From an uncultured Flavobacteriales bacterium (lineage in GTDB: Bacteria; Bacteroidota; Bacteroidia; Flavobacteriales_D; Parvicellaceae), in the NCBI GenBank assembly GCA_937924345.1, contig CALDTD010000323.1, positions 1 through 10,365 of the forward strand: DNA of 10,365 bases, read 5' to 3'. Under the pieces are notes generated by a model. That model was not told the DNA's origin, searched no databases, and was given only the letters and a program-made list of their open reading frames with translations. Below are positions 6,787 through 10,365 of this stretch, in pieces (positions within the stretch are counted from its first letter, which is position 1; every line of letters begins with the position of its first letter). Both the position numbers and the translations under genes were made by a program.

Positions 6787-8046
6787 TTAATTGACACTTA
6801 TTTTTGCTGAAACAGGAATCTCATCAGCTATAATATTAACCAAATAAATACCCCTTGACATAGTATTAAAATAATCAACAATACTGTTGCTATTTTGATA
6901 CTTTTTTGAAGTTAAAAGCTGACCTGATATACTATAAATATTTAAGTCTAAATTTCTATACTCTTTATCTAATTCAATATTTAGTAAACCATTAGTGGAG
7001 TTGTAATTAAAATTTAAAATCAACTCCTCTTCTCGTTGAATACTCAAAGGGCCTCCAACTTGAACTTGAAGCATTACAGGTAAATGGTCACTCATGTAAA
7101 ACAACGAATTAGCAACATCTTGAGGCACATCACTATTAAAGCCATCGTTTACGGCATCATTAAACTTATTTCCATCTTGTCCTACGGCTCTGTATGAGTT
7201 CGTTAAATACTTAGCCCCTGAAGTACCATTCATTATGTCGTTAGAAACTAGAATCATATCAAAACGATCGTCTAAACCACCACCAGAACCACCTCCATAT
7301 AGCTGATCTCCCACTGCTCTAGTACTTTGTGTATGTAATCCTCTATAATTAAATGAATTATGCCATGTTCCAGCTTGGTTAATAGGATCAAATAGAGGAG
7401 TTCCCGTATTTAATAAGTTACTATAACAAGTTTCTGTATTACTGTATATATTCATATCTCCACCAACAATAATATTTTTGGTACGACCATTATTAGAAAG
7501 GTAGTTCTTAAGCGATTGTGTAGCTGCTGCTCTTCGCTCTCCATTGGTCAACGTATTTCCTCCTCCTGTAGACACGTCGTCTGCATCTCCTGCTTTTAAA
7601 TGGCAACCATAAACGTAGAGAAAAGTAGTATCATCAGTTGGTTCTAAATTTGGATTCTTGTAATACATTACATATTCACTTATAGCTCTCGTATTAGCAT
7701 TAATATTACTCTGCTCTTTAAGGCCTAATTTGTTGGCGTTATAAAACAAATGATTATCTGTATCTGTTCCATTTGCGTCTTGGAAAACTGCTTGACTATA
7801 GTAAGTAACTCCATCTACATTTAGGGCTTTAGTCATAACTAAATTTGCCCCAAAGCTGGATAACAGTTCATTTACAACAAGTATATCTGGCTGAGTATGT
7901 TGTATTATATTTTTAAGTGTATCTGCTCTATCTGGTGCCGATTGAGGAAACTTAAGGATATTATAAAACATAACCTTTAAGTTTTCTTGTGCAGAAAATG
8001 AACTTAAAAAAACTAAAAATACTGAAGTAATAACTATTCTAAACAT
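6787..8046 (-). CDS. T9SS-secreted endonuclease/exonuclease/phosphatase family protein
   Basis: A predicted extracellular or surface phosphodiesterase, probably a DNase. The 419-residue protein has a Sec signal peptide (about 1-19, ending FSA|Q). An EEP-fold domain covers about 22-330, with the family's catalytic landmarks in order: N29 (MFYNILKF), E60 (VVNELL), H149 (YGCHLKAGD), D197 and N199 (GGDMNIYSN), D263 (DDRFDMILVSND) and the terminal S-D-H triad D320/H321 (MSDHLPVMLQV). A glycine-rich loop lies near 251-257. Residues about 335-419 form a type IX secretion sorting domain (type A): LNIYSISGQLLTSKKY, then MSRGIYLVNI and a short final strand. It should therefore cross the outer membrane by T9SS after Sec export. 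Substrate (DNA, RNA, phospholipid or sugar phosphate) cannot be fixed from sequence. It lies 46 bases downstream of the glucosaminidase gene on the same strand. Confidence 0.9.
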   Translation of the reverse strand: MFRIVITSVFLVFLSSFSAQENLKVMFYNILKFPQSAPDRADTLKNIIQHTQPDILVVNELLSSFGANLVMTKALNVDGVTYYSQAVFQDANGTDTDNHLFYNANKLGLKEQSNINANTRAISEYVMYYKNPNLEPTDDTTFLYVYGCHLKAGDADDVSTGGGNTLTNGERRAAATQSLKNYLSNNGRTKNIIVGGDMNIYSNTETCYSNLLNTGTPLFDPINQAGTWHNSFNYRGLHTQSTRAVGDQLYGGGSGGGLDDRFDMILVSNDIMNGTSGAKYLTNSYRAVGQDGNKFNDAVNDGFNSDVPQDVANSLFYMSDHLPVMLQVQVGGPLSIQREEELILNFNYNSTNGLLNIELDKEYRNLDLNIYSISGQLLTSKKYQNSNSIVDYFNTMSRGIYLVNIIADEIPVSAKISVN

Positions 8047-8051
8047 AACTA

Positions 8052-8059
8052 CAAATATA
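8052..8059 (-). promoter_or_regulatory. Candidate -7 element for the secreted nuclease gene
   Basis: The minus strand reads TATATTTG here (plus-strand caaatata), a full -7 consensus only five bases upstream of the start codon. No TTG is seen at the expected distance upstream. If it is real, the message would be leaderless or nearly so. Otherwise the gene is read from the glucosaminidase promoter, because no terminator separates them. Confidence 0.3.
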
Positions 8060-8092
8060 CTTAGAATATCTTAAAGCTAGACTTTTCAGTTA

Positions 8093-8578
8093 CTAACGAA
8101 CCTTTATAGCTTTCAATCTTTTTACATAATTGGGATCTGTTGCAAAACCTACTTTCTTTAAAAAAGCATAATAATCGCCTCCTTTATAATGACGATCTTG
8201 CCAACGTTTATAATACTTAACACACTCTTTCCAGTTATCGTAAGCTATGTATTTTTTCTTGTAATAAAAACCAAAGATATTATTTTTATTAAGCGAACAA
8301 TGCTCGCATTTAAACCACCCCGTTTCTTGAATCGCTTGTCTTAAAACAATATCAGCGTGCTGAACACCTTCTTTGATTAAAAGTGCTCTTACATTTTCTA
8401 TTGTAAGTAAATCATCTTCCTCAACAGGATTATTTTCAAAAGCAAAACTGCACAACACAGTAAAAACAGCAACTATTCCCGCAATACGTCGAGCAAATCT
8501 TTTAACTTTCTTTTTTGCTAATCTAAATGCAATAGCATTGCTAGAGATTGTTTCTTTTTTAGCTTTTTTAATCTTCAT
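8093..8578 (-). CDS. Small membrane-anchored glucosaminidase (PF01832-like)
   Basis: A probable peptidoglycan beta-N-acetylglucosaminidase of 161 residues. The N-terminus has an unusually long basic cytoplasmic stretch (residues 1-31, rich in K and R), then one hydrophobic segment (about 32-47, IAGIVAVFTVLCSFAF). It is therefore likely a signal-anchor protein facing the periplasm, or one with a long signal peptide. The catalytic domain has QAIQETGWF with the candidate catalytic glutamate E85, then NNIFGF (99-104), YDNWKECVKYYKRWQDRHY, and GFATDPNYVKRLK at the end, all typical of FlgJ-like/LytG-like glucosaminidases. C91 and C94 form a CxxC pair next to the active-site helix. It has no LysM or SPOR domain. 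It has its own promoter at 8598-8627 and reads towards the secreted nuclease. Confidence 0.87.
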   Translation of the reverse strand: MKIKKAKKETISSNAIAFRLAKKKVKRFARRIAGIVAVFTVLCSFAFENNPVEEDDLLTIENVRALLIKEGVQHADIVLRQAIQETGWFKCEHCSLNKNNIFGFYYKKKYIAYDNWKECVKYYKRWQDRHYKGGDYYAFLKKVGFATDPNYVKRLKAIKVR

Positions 8579-8586
8579 GATTCAAA

Positions 8587-8602
8587 TTTTGCGGGTGCAA
8601 AA
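8587..8602. repeat. Inverted repeat over the glucosaminidase transcription start
   Basis: TTTTGC (8587-8592), GGGT, GCAAAA (8597-8602): a perfect 6-bp inverted repeat with a 4-nt spacer. It covers the end of the -7 element and the predicted transcription start. It could be an operator half-site pair, a 5' hairpin, or simply the TTTGC context common after Bacteroidota -7 elements. Confidence 0.4.
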
Positions 8603-8627
8603 GTAACTCCTTTTTTTAATTCACAAA
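8598..8627 (-). promoter_or_regulatory. Promoter of the glucosaminidase gene
   Basis: On the minus strand, TTTG (plus-strand caaa, 8624-8627) is followed after 18 bases by TACTTTTG (plus-strand 8598-8605), a full match to TAnnTTTG. The predicted start of transcription is near 8592, about 14 bases before the ATG at 8578. A short inverted repeat at 8587-8602 overlaps the -7 element and start point. Confidence 0.7.
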
Positions 8628-8633
8628 ATTAAT

Positions 8634-8652
8634 TTAACAAAGTAGTTGTTAA
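8634..8652. repeat. AT-rich inverted repeat between the radical SAM and glucosaminidase genes
   Basis: TTAACAA (8634-8640), 5-nt loop, TTGTTAA (8646-8652). It lies 10 bases past the radical SAM stop and just upstream of the -33 box of the glucosaminidase promoter. The stem is AT-rich and not followed by a clear T run on the minus strand, so it is at best a weak terminator. An operator role is equally possible. Confidence 0.35.
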
Positions 8653-8662
8653 TAAAACTTAT

Positions 8663-9841
8663 TTAGTAGGTATGAAAATCAAACACTAGATGTTCTTTTC
8701 TTAAAACATTCAATTGGTTGTTTTTTTGCTTTAAAAGCAATAATCCTTTTTCATCTTGCTTTAAAAAAAGATAATTTATAATTGATTTAAACTCTTGAAT
8801 AATTTTTGAACTAGCATTTTTTGAATGAAGCCAAATGATATGCTCATTAAGAATTAATTCTACTTTCTTTTTTTCGCCTGTTGGCAAAACCTGAATATTG
8901 TAATAATTCGGTCGTTCTAATAAGTTTAAGTAAATTGAATTGACATCATCAACCAAACATTCATCTACAAAATATTGATGTAATTTTCCTATTGAAAAAA
9001 TATTAAACACACTTATAGTTGGAGCAATTTCAAATTTAACATGTGGGCAATTTTCTTTTATCTGTTTTATATTTTCTATAAGCTTCTTCCACTTCAATCC
9101 TTTCCTTATTACCTCTACTCTATCTTCAAGATCATCAATACTTACAGATATATGTACATTTTTAAACTTCTTCCAATAATCGATTACAGCTAAGCCTTTA
9201 AACACCAAAGTAGATAAATTCGTATTGTAGCGAATCTTGGTATTTAAATAGTTTTTCTCAAGTATTAACGCTAACAATTCATAATGTTCCTCCATCAATA
9301 GTGGTTCTCCGCCTGCAAAATAAACCTCCTCCAACTCGTCACTATAACTAATTACTTCTTGTATTAACTTTGAATTATTCTCGGTAGCTTTTATAATTGC
9401 TTTCTCTCCAAAATTTGTTTTTAAAACTTTAGCATCTTCAAACCAACTTGAGCTTGCTCCATGCCAACAAGTTCTACATTTAAGATTACAAACATTACTA
9501 AAGCGAATATCTAAGTAGACAGGCTTAGTCTTTTTATTTTCTATAGCACTAGGAATGTAGTGTTTAAATTTTTCTAATGTTTCTGTTCGAATGCTAGACT
9601 TACCACTAACCTCTTTATTGTAACAAATTGCACAGCGTTTATCTTTTTTACCAGCTAATAAACTATTCCTAAAAGTTTGAATTTTTTCCCCTTCCCATAT
9701 TTCTGATATTGATTGACCTTTTAAACTCCCATAAGTAATTGAAGCATTACAACATGCATTTGCTTTACCATCTGTTCCAATATAAAGATGCAACCACGGC
9801 ATTAAACAGAAGTTATCTTTTAGTTCTTTAGGAAGATTCAT
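8663..9841 (-). CDS. Radical SAM protein with N-terminal twitch/SPASM-like domain
   Basis: A radical S-adenosylmethionine enzyme of unknown substrate, 392 residues. The domain order is inverted relative to most SPASM enzymes. The N-terminal ~95 residues carry an auxiliary-cluster pattern: C12 in FCLMPWLHLYIGTDGKANAC, the C30-C31 pair, ISEIWEGEKIQTFRNSLLAG, then C70 and C73 in RCAICYNKE. The radical SAM core follows with C118, C122 and C125 in NVCNLKCRTCW, an FAGGEPLL motif (175-182), and ISVSIDDLEDRVEVIRKGLKWKKLIENI further on. The C-terminal ~60 residues are lysine-rich and unassigned. This architecture resembles the twitch-domain radical SAM proteins found near polysaccharide or peptide-modification loci. 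No precursor peptide, glycosyltransferase or transporter lies beside it here. It is monocistronic, with its own promoter candidate at 9876-9905. Confidence 0.92.
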   Translation of the reverse strand: MNLPKELKDNFCLMPWLHLYIGTDGKANACCNASITYGSLKGQSISEIWEGEKIQTFRNSLLAGKKDKRCAICYNKEVSGKSSIRTETLEKFKHYIPSAIENKKTKPVYLDIRFSNVCNLKCRTCWHGASSSWFEDAKVLKTNFGEKAIIKATENNSKLIQEVISYSDELEEVYFAGGEPLLMEEHYELLALILEKNYLNTKIRYNTNLSTLVFKGLAVIDYWKKFKNVHISVSIDDLEDRVEVIRKGLKWKKLIENIKQIKENCPHVKFEIAPTISVFNIFSIGKLHQYFVDECLVDDVNSIYLNLLERPNYYNIQVLPTGEKKKVELILNEHIIWLHSKNASSKIIQEFKSIINYLFLKQDEKGLLLLKQKNNQLNVLRKEHLVFDFHTY

Positions 9842-9875
9842 AATTTATTATTTTAAAGTATCAAACTTTAGTTTA

Positions 9876-9905
9876 CAAGATTAGCTTTTCTTATAATTAT
9901 CTCAA
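9876..9905 (-). promoter_or_regulatory. Candidate promoter of the radical SAM gene
   Basis: On the minus strand, TTG (plus-strand caa, 9903-9905) is followed after 19 bases by TAATCTTG (plus-strand 9876-9883), one mismatch from TAnnTTTG. The predicted transcription start is near 9870, about 30 bases before the ATG. It lies downstream of the OmpA-gene terminator, so the gene has its own unit. Confidence 0.5.
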
Positions 9906-9940
9906 TAATTCTTTAAAACTAACTTTTTATTAGAAACTAA

Positions 9941-9974
9941 AAATCCCGTTTCATAATTTAATGAAACGGGATTT
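9941..9974 (-). terminator. Intrinsic terminator of the OmpA-domain gene
   Basis: A perfect 14-bp inverted repeat: AAATCCCGTTTCAT (9941-9954), 6-nt loop, ATGAAACGGGATTT (9961-9974), with a GC-rich core. On the minus strand it begins 27 bases after the OmpA stop codon and ends in five T. It blocks read-through into the radical SAM gene. Confidence 0.92.
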
Positions 9975-10001
9975 GAAAAAAGTATTTAAATATAAACCAA
10001 C

Positions 10002-10365
10002 TTATTTTCCTTTATCAAAAGATTGAGGACTTGAGTTTTTAATATTAAGATTATTATCCATTTTTGTAATTCTAAACTCTGTACGTCTATTCGCTTGGTG
10101 TTCCTCGTCGCTACACTTGGACTTAACCTTTCCTTCACAAGCACAATGATTAATCAATACGGACTCACCATATCCTTTTCCGAAAATACGTTCTGGGGTC
10201 GTTATTTTGGAAGCAATGTACTTTGCAGAAGCTTTTGCTCTTCTATCCGATAACTTTTCGTTATATTTTTCACTACCTCTACAATCGGTATGTGAACCTA
10301 ACTCTACATACATTCCTGGGTTTTCATTCATAACAGCAACAATCTTATCCAACTCAATAGCAGCA
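10002..10365 (-). CDS. OmpA-family protein, C-terminal part (runs off right edge)
   Basis: C-terminal fragment of a protein that binds peptidoglycan through an OmpA-like domain, anchoring the outer membrane to the wall. The reading frame is open to the window edge and starts with ...AAIELDKIVAVM, so the true N-terminus lies outside; an internal TTG at 10352 is not a start. Visible motifs are ELGSHTDCRGSEKYNEKLSDRRAKASAKYI, containing the Asp and Arg that bind diaminopimelate, then GKGYGES and a C-terminal ANRRTEFRI strand. Between the last two is a cysteine-containing insert (NHCACEGKVKSKCSDEEHQ) seen in Bacteroidota OmpA proteins. A 19-residue polar tail follows. Many flavobacterial proteins of this type carry N-terminal TPR and beta-propeller repeats (PorE-like) or accompany PorP/SprF, but nothing here decides which. 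A strong terminator closes it. Confidence 0.93.
   Translation of the reverse strand, partial: AAIELDKIVAVMNENPGMYVELGSHTDCRGSEKYNEKLSDRRAKASAKYIASKITTPERIFGKGYGESVLINHCACEGKVKSKCSDEEHQANRRTEFRITKMDNNLNIKNSSPQSFDKGK

Noticed and set aside
8373..8606. Plus-strand open frame opposite the glucosaminidase start
   Set aside because: It is antisense to a gene with clear catalytic motifs and its own promoter, and has no plausible product.
8579..8662. Search for a small peptide precursor next to the radical SAM gene
   Set aside because: The gap is filled by a promoter and an inverted repeat. No open frame with a start codon and peptide-like features was found.
9842..10001. Possible small gene or RNA upstream of the radical SAM gene
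   Set aside because: The region is accounted for by the OmpA terminator and a promoter candidate. No convincing frame or conserved RNA fold was seen.
1..10365. CRISPR array, insertion sequence, prophage or defence island
   Set aside because: No direct-repeat arrays, transposase, integrase, phage or nuclease-helicase motifs were seen; the genes are core or envelope genes.

Overview
The window looks like ordinary chromosomal DNA from a marine-type Flavobacteriaceae (Bacteroidota). The evidence is very AT-rich DNA, start codons without Shine-Dalgarno sites, several promoters of the Bacteroidota form TTG-N18-20-TAnnTTTG, a C-terminal type IX secretion (T9SS) sorting domain on a secreted nuclease, a DUF6089-like outer-membrane barrel protein, and the flavobacterial gene order miaB / sigma-54 activator / lptE / TPR protein / secG. 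I cannot name the genus from the sequence alone.

Layout, left to right. (1) The first 159 codons of topA (DNA topoisomerase I) run off the left edge on the minus strand. Divergent from it is a small lipocalin-like lipoprotein that ends in a strong hairpin terminator. (2) A plus-strand operon from about 1140 to 5757 holds five tightly spaced genes: miaB (tRNA methylthiotransferase), a sigma-54 activator lacking a receiver domain, the LPS-assembly lipoprotein lptE, a low-complexity protein with a C-terminal TPR, and secG. A textbook Bacteroidota promoter precedes it and an intrinsic terminator follows it. (3) A monocistronic plus-strand gene for a DUF6089-type outer-membrane beta-barrel protein has its own strong promoter and a GTG start. 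(4) The minus strand then carries a T9SS-exported endonuclease/exonuclease/phosphatase protein, a small membrane-anchored glucosaminidase, and a radical SAM protein with an N-terminal twitch/SPASM-like cysteine cluster. Last comes the C-terminal part of an OmpA-domain protein, entering from the right edge and closed by a perfect 14-bp hairpin terminator.

Functionally the region is dominated by the cell envelope: Sec translocation, LPS transport, outer-membrane barrel and OmpA proteins, lipoproteins, peptidoglycan hydrolysis and T9SS cargo. TopA and MiaB are housekeeping genes. The points most worth following up are the receiver-less sigma-54 activator inside an envelope-biogenesis operon, and the orphan twitch/radical SAM enzyme with no visible substrate. 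I see no CRISPR array, insertion sequence, prophage, integrase, tRNA, rRNA or recognisable defence system, and no gene-free stretch above 300 bases.
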